In this document: positions 51,990-60,670 of the stretch, piece after piece
Position numbering within the stretch: position 1 is the first letter of the stretch
How the letters are laid out: every line of letters begins with the position of its first letter
NCBI GenBank assembly: GCA_002439165.1
Contig: DJTE01000038.1
Coordinates: 20,974 to 84,973 of the forward strand
Direction of reading: 5' to 3'
Length of the DNA: 64,000 nucleotides
Source of the DNA: Chryseobacterium indologenes
GTDB lineage: Bacteria; Bacteroidota; Bacteroidia; Flavobacteriales; Weeksellaceae
The notes under the pieces: generated by a model
Told to the model about the DNA's origin: nothing
Database searches by the model: none
The model's input: the letters and a program-made list of their open reading frames with translations, nothing else
Program-made: the position numbers and the translations under genes

Positions 51990-52166
51990 TTAAGTGGTAG
52001 GTTCTATTCCTCCGCTTGTACATTTTACCCCAACAGGAGCACAATAATATGCCTGACGAGGTATACAGCATTTGTGATAGCCTATCATGCAATCCGGTAA
52101 ACAGGTTTGAATTCCACCATTTACATGCTGTAATTCTTTTCTTGAAAGTTTTTTTAAATTTTTCAT
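51990..52166 (-). CDS. Bacteriocin-like peptide with double-glycine leader
   Basis: A 58-residue peptide. Its leader MKNLKKLSRKELQHVNGG ends in the double glycine used by C39-peptidase ABC exporters, and the MKNLKKLSRxEL pattern is the one found on Chryseobacterium bacteriocin-like proteins. After the GG the mature part (IQTCLPDCMIGYHKCCIPRQ, then AYYCAPVGVKCTSGGIEPTT) has six cysteines in 40 residues, which suggests disulphide or other cross-links. The ATG is at 52166-52164 and TAA at 51992-51990. A leftward terminator follows. No maturation enzyme or exporter is encoded in the window, so processing genes would lie elsewhere. Whether it is a toxin, signal or something else is unknown. Confidence 0.8.
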   Translation of the reverse strand: MKNLKKLSRKELQHVNGGIQTCLPDCMIGYHKCCIPRQAYYCAPVGVKCTSGGIEPTT

Positions 52167-52486
52167 GATAATTAATATTTTTTATTGCACTGATTAATTT
52201 ATGATAAATATTTTTAATAAGCAGACCATCAGGGGGAATTGAAATCATTTTTCAGTATAAATACGTAAACTGTTGTAGTTTTAATACTGTGTAAGTCATA
52301 ACGGCCGGTTTCAAAATATCTGTATATCCGGGCATTTATTAAATAAAAGCAGAAATTATTAAAGTGATACATTAAGCAAATGAGTCCATACATAATCCGG
52401 CACAGTAAAATCTCCTTATATTTAATCACGAAATTTTAACCTTGTTGAATCTAAAACTCTAAGGCTGTTATCAACGATCATTATTT
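52167..52486. other. Gap between the bacteriocin-like gene and the histidine kinase gene
   Basis: 320 AT-rich bases upstream of the peptide gene and downstream of the minus-strand kinase gene. No convincing gene, terminator or promoter with correct spacing was found. Confidence 0.35.
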
Positions 52487-54748
52487 TTAGCTGTTCTGCT
52501 CCTGAATTATATGTTTACTTGCAGGAAGTTCAAACCCAAATACTGATCCTTTTCCCCTTTCCGAAGAAACAAATATTTTACCATTGCTTCTTTTAATAAT
52601 TTCTGAAGATATATAGAGTCCCAGACCTAAACCGGATATTGTATGTTCTTTATCACCATTTACTCTGTAAAACTGATCAAAAACATGTTTTAAATTCTCT
52701 TTCGGAATTCCTATTCCAAAATCCCGGACACTGAATTTTACTGTGTCTTTCATAGCAGCAGTACTTACAATGATTTCCCGGGCATTGGGAGAATATTTTA
52801 CTGCATTGTTAATAAGGTTACTCATTACCTGAGAAATTCTGTTTCTGTCACCCCGTATATTTCCCACTTTCTCTCCGTTAAATATTATTTTATGATTACT
52901 GGCCATTTTCTGTTCTTCTATAATGTCGATCACCAGGTCATCAAAATTAAATTCTGATATATGAAGGCTCATTTTATCTTTTTGAATTTTGGTAACATCC
53001 AAAAGTTCTCCTACCAGAGCATTTAATTTATTTACCTGCTCATCTATTTTTTTTGCGGTAGTTTCATTTTTTTCATCTCCTGTTTTCTTTAGATTATTAG
53101 CGAGATATTGTGCATACAGTTTTAAGCTTGTTAAAGGTGTTTTCAATTCATGGCTTGCAATCGCCAGAAAAATATCTTTTTGATTTTGTAATTCTTTGAA
53201 CTCATTGATATCTGTACAGGTTCCTATCCACATTTCCACCTCCATATTTTCATTGTAAACGGGAATTGCTCTGGCTAAGAACCAACGGTATGAGCCTGGA
53301 TTGCCGGGATCTTTGAACTGGTATTCAATTTCATAGGGTTTTTCGTTTTTCAGACAGTCTTTCCACGTTTCCAATACATCATCTACCATATCCGGATTTA
53401 AAATATTTCTTAAATTTTCATTTGGATCGGAGTCTTTAGGGAATTGTGTGTATAAATACCAGTTTTGATTGAAATAGGTTGCATTGCCATGTTTATCGGC
53501 GGTCCACACAATCTGAGGCATAAACTCGGCAAGAGTTTTGAATTTTTTCTCATTCTCCCGGAGGCGTTTTTTTATTTCCAGTTCTTCAGAGACATCATAT
53601 CCCAGGGTCATTACATATTTTACCACTCCATCATCATCCCGGATAGGCTGAAAAATGTAATTAATGTGCTGTTTTTTATTATACTGGTCTTTAAACTCAT
53701 GCTCTTTTCTGGAAATCTGAACCCCCTCATGAAAAGCTTTTAATAAGTCCTTATAGATAGGCCGTTCCTCTATTCCCGGTACCGTATCTTTAACGAAACT
53801 GCCTATTACAGGTCTGTAACCCCAGACTTTTTCTGAGATCTGGTTGGAAATTTTATATTCAAAGTTTTCTCCTTCGCATACATTAATGGCCACAGGAACA
53901 TTTTCAATAAAATGTTTTAATAAAATCTCATTCTCGTGTGCTTTTTTTTGGGCCAAAAAAAGATCTGTAACATTGATACAGGTAATCAGGACAGAGTCTG
54001 ATACCCCGGTTTCAAAGTTAGGAATGATCCGGAAAGAAGTATTGTAATAGGATGCCCGTTTTTTTCCGTTAATTATTCTTTCAACTTTTAGCCCCATGAT
54101 ATCAATTGGTCTGCCTTCCTTAAGTGTAATAAGGTAGTTTTGGTAAAAAGGCTGGTCAATTATTTCAGGCAGTAAATATTTTAGTTTTCTTCCTATAATA
54201 TTTCTGCCTTTATTAATGATACTTATTACTGCTTCATTGGCCATCTCAATCAACATTTCTTCTCCGGAAAAAATACAGGTCATGTACAGATTATTAGAAA
54301 TCAAATGCTGAATTTTTTTCTCTGCATCAAGCAATCTGCGTTCATCGTATACCTGCCGGGAAACTTCAGTCATTACGATACTTATCCCTGATATCTTGTG
54401 GGTGGATTCAGAAATTACAGGTGTGAAAATAATATCATAAAACCCCTCATTAAACTTACCTTTTTTCTCAAAAACAACGATCTGCTTTATGCTTTTGTAT
54501 GGCTTTCCAGTTTCAAAAACCGATTGCAGGATTTCATAAAACCCCTGGGTCTTCAATTCAGGAATGGCATCTTTCAGTTTTTTACCTGTTATATCTTCAT
54601 CTTTACCCAATATTTCCAGCATTTGAGGATTTACTAATTCAATAAGCATATCTTCTCCTTTCAAAAGAGCCAGTGCAACAGAAGCCTGAGAAAATAAAGT
54701 AAATAAAGATTCCTGGCTAATATCAATTTTATTAAAATTAGTATCCAT
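52487..54748 (-). CDS. Cytoplasmic multi-PAS sensor histidine kinase
   Basis: A 753-residue kinase with no transmembrane helix or signal peptide. Four PAS-type domains are visible at about residues 18-135, 148-265, 285-390 and 405-515, the second and third with PAC-like ends. They are followed by HisKA (IFLAIASHELKTPLTSLKLYAQYLANN, phosphoacceptor His near residue 528) and HATPase_c with N box (QVMSNLINNAVKYSPNA), G1 (DFGIGIPKENLKHVFDQFYRV) and G2 (GLGLGLYISSEIIKRSNG). The PAS domains suggest a soluble sensor of light, redox or small ligands. No response regulator gene is adjacent. A small unknown gene lies upstream on the same strand. Confidence 0.9.
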   Translation of the reverse strand: MDTNFNKIDISQESLFTLFSQASVALALLKGEDMLIELVNPQMLEILGKDEDITGKKLKDAIPELKTQGFYEILQSVFETGKPYKSIKQIVVFEKKGKFNEGFYDIIFTPVISESTHKISGISIVMTEVSRQVYDERRLLDAEKKIQHLISNNLYMTCIFSGEEMLIEMANEAVISIINKGRNIIGRKLKYLLPEIIDQPFYQNYLITLKEGRPIDIMGLKVERIINGKKRASYYNTSFRIIPNFETGVSDSVLITCINVTDLFLAQKKAHENEILLKHFIENVPVAINVCEGENFEYKISNQISEKVWGYRPVIGSFVKDTVPGIEERPIYKDLLKAFHEGVQISRKEHEFKDQYNKKQHINYIFQPIRDDDGVVKYVMTLGYDVSEELEIKKRLRENEKKFKTLAEFMPQIVWTADKHGNATYFNQNWYLYTQFPKDSDPNENLRNILNPDMVDDVLETWKDCLKNEKPYEIEYQFKDPGNPGSYRWFLARAIPVYNENMEVEMWIGTCTDINEFKELQNQKDIFLAIASHELKTPLTSLKLYAQYLANNLKKTGDEKNETTAKKIDEQVNKLNALVGELLDVTKIQKDKMSLHISEFNFDDLVIDIIEEQKMASNHKIIFNGEKVGNIRGDRNRISQVMSNLINNAVKYSPNAREIIVSTAAMKDTVKFSVRDFGIGIPKENLKHVFDQFYRVNGDKEHTISGLGLGLYISSEIIKRSNGKIFVSSERGKGSVFGFELPASKHIIQEQNS

Positions 54749-54936
54749 AAAATTAAAAAAGAGTGTTTCGGATTTGAGATTTCGGCTTCTTCATTTATAT
54801 CAACTGTTTTTTTGATTCAATTTCATGATATCAATGGTTGTAAGTAGTGTTTTTTAGTCCTCTTATTTTTATTGGTGGGGGATATTCTATACTCAAATTA
54901 CCGGTGTAAATTCTTTTGCCATCAGGTGTTTTAGTT

Positions 54937-55161
54937 TTAGATTTCATTTCTGTTTTGTAAAATTACCGTATCGGCCTTGCCATGTTCGTCAAATTCTATG
55001 TACAACACCTTTCTCTTACTCAGCCAGCGTCTTTTCAGAAAAATCACGGCACTGTCTTTTGTCTTTAGCAGAAAAGCAGGATTTCCTCCGCAAAGCATTG
55101 AAATTTCTTCCCAACTCATTCCAATGAAACTGATTTTTTGTATGTCCGGATTTTTTTTCAT
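54937..55161 (-). CDS. Small hypothetical protein
   Basis: 74 residues (MKKNPDIQKISFIGMSWEEI). The segment IGMSWEEISMLCGGNPAFLL followed by SAVIFLKRRWLSKRKVLYIEFDEHGKADTVIL resembles the SmpA/OmlA-type helix-strand module, in which an F.G.S..EV/I..L.G motif is followed by a strand ending in FD..GKV. No signal or membrane segment is seen, which is unlike an OmlA lipoprotein. The gene lies in an AT-rich gap upstream of the kinase gene. Confidence 0.5.
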   Translation of the reverse strand: MKKNPDIQKISFIGMSWEEISMLCGGNPAFLLKTKDSAVIFLKRRWLSKRKVLYIEFDEHGKADTVILQNRNEI

Positions 55162-55321
55162 ACCTGCTTATGCATTTGTATAAAGCCGTTTTAAGGGAGT
55201 TCTGTCTATTGATAACTTTATTTCTTCGTCTGATATTATTCTTTGTAAAACTTCCCGGCCTGGATATTCTTTCTGAATTGCAGAAGGGGGGCGCTTTTAT
55301 TTTGTTTAATCTCCAGTACCA

Positions 55322-55432
55322 CTATACCGGGAAGTGATTGTCAGATACAGTGTCAGACGCTGCAAAATCATATTCAGATAATGTATTCCACTTTAAGAGT
55401 ACTCCGGAATCAGGATTGTCTGCTTCGTACAT
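55322..55432 (-). pseudogene. Short coding remnant
   Basis: A 36-codon frame reads MYEADNPDSGVLLKWNTLSE and then YDFAASDTVSDNHFPV, with VKIK in the same frame just upstream before a stop. The amino-acid composition looks coding, but the frame is too short to call and no family is recognised. It may be the end of a decayed gene whose upstream part is disturbed by the nearby tandem repeat. Confidence 0.3.
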
Positions 55433-55476
55433 TTTAATCTTTACTTTTCACCCCGGAGTATTTCATAAGGATATAA

Positions 55477-55512
55477 ATATGGCTATCTCAATATGGCTAT
55501 CTCAATATGGCT
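55477..55512 (+). repeat. 14-base tandem repeat, about 2.6 copies
   Basis: The unit ATATGGCTATCTCA is repeated twice exactly (55477-55490, 55491-55504), with a partial third copy to 55512. Its role is unknown; it may have arisen by slippage. Confidence 0.75.
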
Positions 55513-55921
55513 TTCGGCAATTTTTTTTTAGAATCTGCTGTGTAAATATTTTTAAGATTCTTCATATGCTTTCACCTATTTGAATAATGTTTTCGAATAA
55601 TGAGTTTTTTTTGAATTAAAAGAAAAATCATCATTTGTGTTTGAAAGGAAAACCAAATTTCAAACTATGAAAAGAACTTTAATATCATTATGGCCGTATA
55701 CCCGGTTTTCTGTAATTTCAACCGTTTTGGAATAGATCGGGATCATCTGATTTCCAATACAAAACTCAGATATTTTTTTCAAAGAAGGGAATATTATCGA
55801 TCATAATTCATGTACTTTTTTGATTTTATATGTGTACAATTTATGTACATGTTGTTTATGTTGCTGGATTACAGGTTTTTAAAATAAATCTGTATTTTGG
55901 GATTTATATAGGTTGGGCTTA

Positions 55922-55950
55922 TTGATGACTACGGAAAAAATATATATTTG
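55922..55950 (+). promoter_or_regulatory. Promoter of the third TPR/HTH regulator
   Basis: TTG (55922-55924), 18-base spacer, TATATTTG (55943-55950): a full match to the Bacteroidota promoter pattern. Transcription would start near 55957, inside the ATTACTACATAC motif (about 55959-55970), which resembles the CTACTTAKGTACTAC repeats at 9512 and 9704. Confidence 0.75.
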
Positions 55951-56003
55951 TACATGTATTACTACATACTTTTAATCCTATTTTCTTCAGCTAAAACTTA
56001 ACT

Positions 56004-57698
56004 ATGAGAAAAAAAATCCTCTTGCTCATTTTATTATTAGGTTCTGTGATTTCATTTGCTCAAAGCGATCGGGATACAGATCAACAGGAAGTGTATACAC
56101 TGATATACAAAAAAGACTTTACAAAAGTTCAGGCTTTTATTGATTCAAAATTTTTAAAATCCAATACTACTTCAAAAAAAATTATCGGATATGTTTACCT
56201 GTCTGATTATTATTCTTTTTTCAATGACAGGGAGAAAGAAAAGGTAGATGCTTTGGAAAAAGCAAAAAAAATGGCTTTTGTAACATCAAATGCTGTGGAT
56301 ATGGCATATGTTCAGGCGGGATATGCCAGGTATTATAAAAAATTAGGTAAGAACGACCTGTTTATAAAATCCATTAATAAAAGTATTGAAACTTTTGAAA
56401 AATATCCTGATGAGAATTTTATTCTCGCCCAGCTCTATACTTTGAGATTTAAATACAAAGCCGAAAATCCACTTGAAAAAGATACCAGATCAGACTGTCT
56501 TAAGGCCAATTATTATGCATTGAAATCTAAAAATAATATTTTAATAAACCTTACCTATAATAATCTGGGATACTTTTATAAAAAGAAATATTATGACATA
56601 GACGATAAAAAATATCTTGACTCTGCGGTTATTAGTTATCAGGATTCTTATAAATATATAGATCTGATAAAGGATAATGAAGCAAGGCAACGGTCTCTCG
56701 TTATATATTATCTTAATTATGGAGGGGTAATGAGTATATTAAACCCTAACAGCTACACTGCCTTGTTAAAACAGTTCAATAAAATATTGTCGATCAGTAA
56801 AAACAACAATAAATTCAATGAAATTACATCTTCCACCTACAATAATATTGGATCTGTATACGAGAATATTAATAATATTGACTCGGCAAAGGCTTATTAC
56901 CTAAAGGCTTATAATTTGTCAAAAGATGACAATGAGATTTTTACCGGTAATAAACTGATAATCTTCAATAACCTTTCAAGAATATATGAAAATTCTCACC
57001 ATTTGGAAAAAGCATTGAGTTTTGAAAGAGAGGCTAAGGAACTTATACAGAAAAACAGTGAAAAACAGTTCCTTAATAATACAAAATCTTTGGAAATTTT
57101 TTATCAGACAGAGCAAAAAAGCCAACAGATAAAAGATCTCAAAAAGCAGCAACGATTATATATTGTCATCATTGCCCTGGTCGTTTTGGGCATTATTCTT
57201 ATGATTTATATTTTTTACAATAAACAAAAACTGAATAAGCAAAGAACAGCTCTTTTAGAGAGCGAACAGAAATATCTTGCCCTGCAGCAGCAGCAATTAC
57301 AAAAACAGGCAATAGCAACATCTCTTCAGCTTGAATCCAAAAATAATTTTATTAATGAGCTAAAGGATAAAATTAAAGAAAAGAATGATCCAAGCTTTGA
57401 AAAAATACTGAGAGAGGAGCAATTGGCCGATAATGATTTTAGCGGAATCCAGAAAATCGTCCAGAATATTCATCCAAATTTCTTTAAACGGCTCCAGGAC
57501 ATTGCCAAAACCAAACTTACAAATCTTGATATGAAATATGCTGCCTATATTTACCTGAATATGGACAACCAACAAATTGGGAATATTCTAAAGATAGACC
57601 CCAATACCGTAAGAGTGACAAAATACCGGTTAAAACAAAAATTTGGCTTAAAAAAAGAGGATGATATCCATAGATTTATTCAAAATATAGAGTGGTGA
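56004..57698 (+). CDS. TPR regulator with transmembrane helix, coiled coil and C-terminal HTH (third copy)
   Basis: A 564-residue protein of the same architecture as the pair at 6428-9349. It has a signal peptide without lipobox (KKILLLILLLGSVISFAQS), TPR-like helices (NNLGYFYKKKYYDIDDKKY; NNIGSVYENINNIDSAKAYYLKAYNLSK), a transmembrane helix at about residues 385-408 (VIIALVVLGIILMIYIFYN), and a glutamine-rich coiled coil. The C-terminal DNA-binding-like domain reads FKRLQDIAKTKLTNLDMKYAAYIYLNMDNQQIGNILKIDPNTVRVTKYRLKQKFGLKKEDDI. The Q..IG.IL.I...TVRV.KYRLK.KF block has the HTH shape. It is sequence-divergent from the pair, so probably a distinct member. It has a clear promoter at 55922. Confidence 0.8.
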   Translation: MRKKILLLILLLGSVISFAQSDRDTDQQEVYTLIYKKDFTKVQAFIDSKFLKSNTTSKKIIGYVYLSDYYSFFNDREKEKVDALEKAKKMAFVTSNAVDMAYVQAGYARYYKKLGKNDLFIKSINKSIETFEKYPDENFILAQLYTLRFKYKAENPLEKDTRSDCLKANYYALKSKNNILINLTYNNLGYFYKKKYYDIDDKKYLDSAVISYQDSYKYIDLIKDNEARQRSLVIYYLNYGGVMSILNPNSYTALLKQFNKILSISKNNNKFNEITSSTYNNIGSVYENINNIDSAKAYYLKAYNLSKDDNEIFTGNKLIIFNNLSRIYENSHHLEKALSFEREAKELIQKNSEKQFLNNTKSLEIFYQTEQKSQQIKDLKKQQRLYIVIIALVVLGIILMIYIFYNKQKLNKQRTALLESEQKYLALQQQQLQKQAIATSLQLESKNNFINELKDKIKEKNDPSFEKILREEQLADNDFSGIQKIVQNIHPNFFKRLQDIAKTKLTNLDMKYAAYIYLNMDNQQIGNILKIDPNTVRVTKYRLKQKFGLKKEDDIHRFIQNIEW

Positions 57699-57818
57699 TA
57701 ATTTCCTGTACAGTAAGTAAATTTCTGCTTTTTTAAGCTTCTTCTTTAAGTTCAGTAGAGGGAAGCAGATGCAGTCCGATCAGGCATTATCTCTGTAATT
57801 GTATTTTTACCCATTACA

Positions 57819-58007
57819 TCATGAGGGCTGATTGCGGGCTGATAATACTATCTGATCCGGTATTGATTTCCCGGGAATCTCCACCGGATCCGGCTTTGAA
57901 CTGTAAAACTGATATGAACCAATATCAAAAAATCCATCGGAAAGAATATAGATTTCCAAATTACCAAATGGAATCTTGAGGCGATTGCAGTTTGTTTGCG
58001 TATTCAT
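57819..58007 (-). pseudogene. N-terminal fragment of an MBL-fold metallo-hydrolase
   Basis: A 62-residue frame starts MNTQTNCNRLKIPFGNLEIY and goes on ILSDGFFDIGSYQFY. The LKIPFGNLEIYILSDGFFDI stretch is the usual start of the metallo-beta-lactamase-fold hydrolases (first strands before the HxHxDH site), but the frame ends after SARNQPS with no metal-binding motif. No continuation was found downstream on the same strand. It lies 14 bases upstream of the alpha/beta hydrolase stop codon region, between that gene and the TPR/HTH gene. A broken leftover is the likely status. Confidence 0.5.
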
Positions 58008-58021
58008 AGGAGCACTGCAAT

Positions 58022-58873
58022 TTAATCCGTTTTTGTCCTGTTTAAAAAAGTTAGTATTCGTGGTGCTAATCCTACCAGAACATGTCCCGTTTCCGGAATA
58101 ATATTTCCGGTAAAATTTTTGACAATATTTTGCAATCTGGCGGCAATCGCCTGATTCGAGCGGATTACATCTTGATCTCCGCCAATAAGTAAGACAGACA
58201 TTGTTAAGCGGCTGAGTTCATCATCCGAAAAAATATATTCTTTTTCTATCCTCGCATTAAAATTTGTTTGTATTAAATCCATAAATGCAATGATCTTACT
58301 GTCCACACGCTGGTTTCCCAGGACCAATCTATTAATCCTGATACGTCCGGCTGTTCCCAGAAGAGAGTAGAAGAGGGCTTTTACGATAAATGAGGTTTTG
58401 GTAGGGATCACTCCTGCAGGTGTCAGTAAAATCAGCCGGTTGACTATTTCAGGATAGCTTATTGCAAAGCGTAATGCCAGCCAGCCTCCTTGCGATAATC
58501 CGATTATATTTGCTTTGCTGATATAGAGCATGTCGAAAATTTCTTTTAGCCATTCCGCGAAATCTGTTGTTTGGTAAGAAGGTCTGGTTTCTGCGCTTTT
58601 TCCTGCCTCTCCGATAATATCTATCGCTATGACTTTATATTGTTTTGAATATCCGGCAATGTCAGATATCCATGATGTCGCATTAGAGGACGCGCCATGC
58701 AATAAGATTAAAACTTCTTGGTGCTGACTGCCGGCCTCCAAAAAATAGGTGTCCCCGTAAGTTGTTTTCAACATACCGGTTTTCAAATTCAATGACGAAT
58801 TCTTTATCGCATCTTCATAAGTACGGATAATTTTATTTTTCCCTTCAGGGCTTTTATAGACTGATTTATTCAT
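58022..58873 (-). CDS. Alpha/beta hydrolase
   Basis: A 283-residue cytoplasmic hydrolase: EVLILLHGASSNATSWISDI (oxyanion HG motif), AIDIIGEAGKSAETRPSY, the nucleophile elbow IIGLSQGGWLALRFAI (Ser near residue 145), a cap region, VLLIGGDQDVIRSNQAIAARL with the acid, and IIPETGHVLVG with the catalytic His. The Ser-Asp-His triad is complete. Substrate unknown. It may be the last gene of the minus-strand cluster that begins at lpdA, although a 313-base gap precedes it. Confidence 0.85.
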   Translation of the reverse strand: MNKSVYKSPEGKNKIIRTYEDAIKNSSLNLKTGMLKTTYGDTYFLEAGSQHQEVLILLHGASSNATSWISDIAGYSKQYKVIAIDIIGEAGKSAETRPSYQTTDFAEWLKEIFDMLYISKANIIGLSQGGWLALRFAISYPEIVNRLILLTPAGVIPTKTSFIVKALFYSLLGTAGRIRINRLVLGNQRVDSKIIAFMDLIQTNFNARIEKEYIFSDDELSRLTMSVLLIGGDQDVIRSNQAIAARLQNIVKNFTGNIIPETGHVLVGLAPRILTFLNRTKTD

Positions 58874-59186
58874 AATATTTTTGTATAATAAGAATTATAT
58901 TAACTCCCTTTCGCTTTATCGGCTCTTAAGGTCATGACTATACTGGTTACCATAGCGGCTTTTCTGGCATCAATACAATATTTTTCGCATGGATACCGGC
59001 TAAGTTTTTTCACTATGCAAGAGTGATGCTTTTGCCGTAAGTAGATTATTGAAAACCGGTCTGTAAAAATTGATTTTCAATTCTACGAAAAGTTTTGTTT
59101 TCCTGTGAATGAGCGTCGAATGGGCAGTTACAATGACTGTGTTTGCCAATTCGCAAGGCAATCCTACATAAATGTTGCCTTGCTGA
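58874..59186. other. Gap between two hydrolase genes with possible coding remnant
   Basis: 313 bases. On the minus strand a frame from about 59018 to 58900 reads KKLSRYPCEKYCIDARKAAM and then VTSIVMTLRADKAKGS before a stop. It has a coding look but no family match and no clear start. A hairpin GCAAGGCAA / TTGCCTTGC (59153-59161, 59175-59183) lies at the 3' end of the next gene but lacks a T tract. No promoter for the hydrolase at 58873 was found. Confidence 0.35.
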
Positions 59187-59834
59187 TTAGCGTATTTTTC
59201 TTTGTTGTATCCATTCCCTGGTGGGGATTATCCACTCATCTAAAGCCCTGAACAGGAAACCATGCTCCAAACCTGTGTTGAGGGTAATTTCTTTAAAAGA
59301 TTTTAAACCGGAATTTTTAAATCTAAGTTGCCTTGATAATAACTCTGCGCCGGCATCTGTTTTTTCATTAATTGATAAAACCTTCCCGTAAAGTTTGAGC
59401 TCCCGATCTTTATTCATCGAATCATTTTTAAAGCTTGCGCCAATGAAAACAAATTTCAAATCCGGATTTTTAGCATAATACGAAATATATTGTGCGATAT
59501 AGCCACCCTGCGAAGTCCCGACAATTGAAATATGATCATAAGGAACTCCGTGGCCATGTAAGCTGTCAATTTTAAAGACCATTTTTTTTGCATACACGGC
59601 AGGGTCCGTATCAGGCTTTCTCTTTTCCGATAATATCAGGGTATTTTTCTCCTGAAGTTTATGTAAGATTGTTGTAAAGGCGGCTAATCCGTATTTAGGG
59701 TGCAGTTCATCCAGCCTGTGCTCCTCCAAAAACTTATTATGCAAAAAAAATACGTATTCCTTTCCGGAAGACTTCTGAGCATTGATATTCCATGAAAAAA
59801 ACAATACATATAAAAAAAACAGCTTCTTCATCAT
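59187..59834 (-). CDS. Secreted alpha/beta-fold hydrolase-like protein
   Basis: A 215-residue protein with a signal peptide (KLFFLYVLFFSWNINAQ). The nucleophile elbow is ISIVGTSQGGYIAQYISYYAKN (GTSQGG, Ser near residue 108), preceded by YVFFLHNKFLEEH, where HG is replaced by HN, and followed by LKFVFIGASF. A C-terminal NTGLEHGFLFRALDEW could supply the His. Compared with typical family members it is short and partly degenerate. It lies 17 bases after the methyltransferase gene, in the same minus-strand run. Confidence 0.7.
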   Translation of the reverse strand: MMKKLFFLYVLFFSWNINAQKSSGKEYVFFLHNKFLEEHRLDELHPKYGLAAFTTILHKLQEKNTLILSEKRKPDTDPAVYAKKMVFKIDSLHGHGVPYDHISIVGTSQGGYIAQYISYYAKNPDLKFVFIGASFKNDSMNKDRELKLYGKVLSINEKTDAGAELLSRQLRFKNSGLKSFKEITLNTGLEHGFLFRALDEWIIPTREWIQQRKIR

Positions 59835-59851
59835 ATCATCTTACATAATAA

Positions 59852-60670
59852 TTAATCAGTGTTGTCATCTGTTGTTTTTATTGCCGACAATGCGTAAACC
59901 ATCGGGATTTTATCTTCCAGATGAGCAATTCTGAACTTGCCGGGCTCAGATTCTACCGAATGATTGAAGTTGTTGTACGGTGAATAGTCAAACTCTTCAA
60001 AAGAGGTTATGCAGAGGCCGTTTTGTATCAGGCTGCCGATTACCTCGCCCAAGCTGTGGTTCCAGCCAATTGTTTTTACTTCAATTTCTGCCTCTTTATC
60101 TGCATAGGTTCCTTTCTCCGTTTCTATAATGGCACCGGAATTAAAATACCTGTATTCAATTTTTTCAAACCTGGCATCATACATCCATACTACTGGATGA
60201 AACTCCACGAAAATAAATCTACCCCCGGGTTTCAGGAAGTTTGAAATTACCTTCGCCCACCGATCCAGGTCAGGAAGCCAGCCGATGGTTCCATAGCTCG
60301 TAAAAACAATATCAAACTGACGGTCCAGATGATTGGGCAGGTCGTAGATATCGCTGCAGATAAACGATGCAGAGGCGTGAGCCAGCTCTGTCAGTTCCCG
60401 AGCCTGTGCAATCGCCACATCCGAAAGATCAACACCCACTACCTCGGCTCCCAGACGGCTTAATGATATGCTGTCCTGCCCGAAATGACACTGTAAATGC
60501 AGGACAGAGGTATTGGAAAGATCCCCCAGTATATTCAGTTCGATATCCTTTAGAGAATTTTTGCCCTTTAAAAAACCATCCACATCATAAAAACCGGATC
60601 TGATATGGGTTTCTGTACGGTCATTCCATGACTTGCGGTTGATGTCTACGTAATTATTCTCGATATTCAT
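59852..60670 (-). CDS. Class I SAM-dependent methyltransferase
   Basis: A 272-residue methyltransferase. Motif I is SVLHLQCHFGQDSISLSRLGAEVVGVDLSDVAIAQARELT, post I ends VVGVDLS, and the motif II/III regions are FDIVFTSYGTIGWLPDLDRWAKVISNFLKPGGRFIFVEFHP. It binds S-adenosylmethionine, and the W-rich centre is typical of small-molecule methyltransferases. It overlaps the VOC gene start by four bases (ATGA), which suggests translational coupling. Acceptor unknown. Confidence 0.9.
   Translation of the reverse strand: MNIENNYVDINRKSWNDRTETHIRSGFYDVDGFLKGKNSLKDIELNILGDLSNTSVLHLQCHFGQDSISLSRLGAEVVGVDLSDVAIAQARELTELAHASASFICSDIYDLPNHLDRQFDIVFTSYGTIGWLPDLDRWAKVISNFLKPGGRFIFVEFHPVVWMYDARFEKIEYRYFNSGAIIETEKGTYADKEAEIEVKTIGWNHSLGEVIGSLIQNGLCITSFEEFDYSPYNNFNHSVESEPGKFRIAHLEDKIPMVYALSAIKTTDDNTD

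Larger units (their letters stand above)
55162..56003. other. 842-base gap with tandem repeat, gene fragments and a promoter
   Basis: It contains a minus-strand remnant (55322-55432), a 14-base tandem repeat (55477-55512), an unsupported 22-codon frame (55667-55735, MKRTLISLWPYTRF) and a good promoter (55922-55950) for the next gene. The remainder is AT-rich and without coding signal. Confidence 0.5.

Noticed and set aside
51682..52248. 188-residue minus-strand open frame
   Set aside because: It overlaps the 58-codon bacteriocin-like gene in another frame and contains that gene's terminator. Composition is not protein-like; the short frame explains the region better.
55338..55583. 81-residue plus-strand open frame
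   Set aside because: It runs through the 14-base tandem repeat and lacks protein-like composition. The opposite strand has a better coding fragment.
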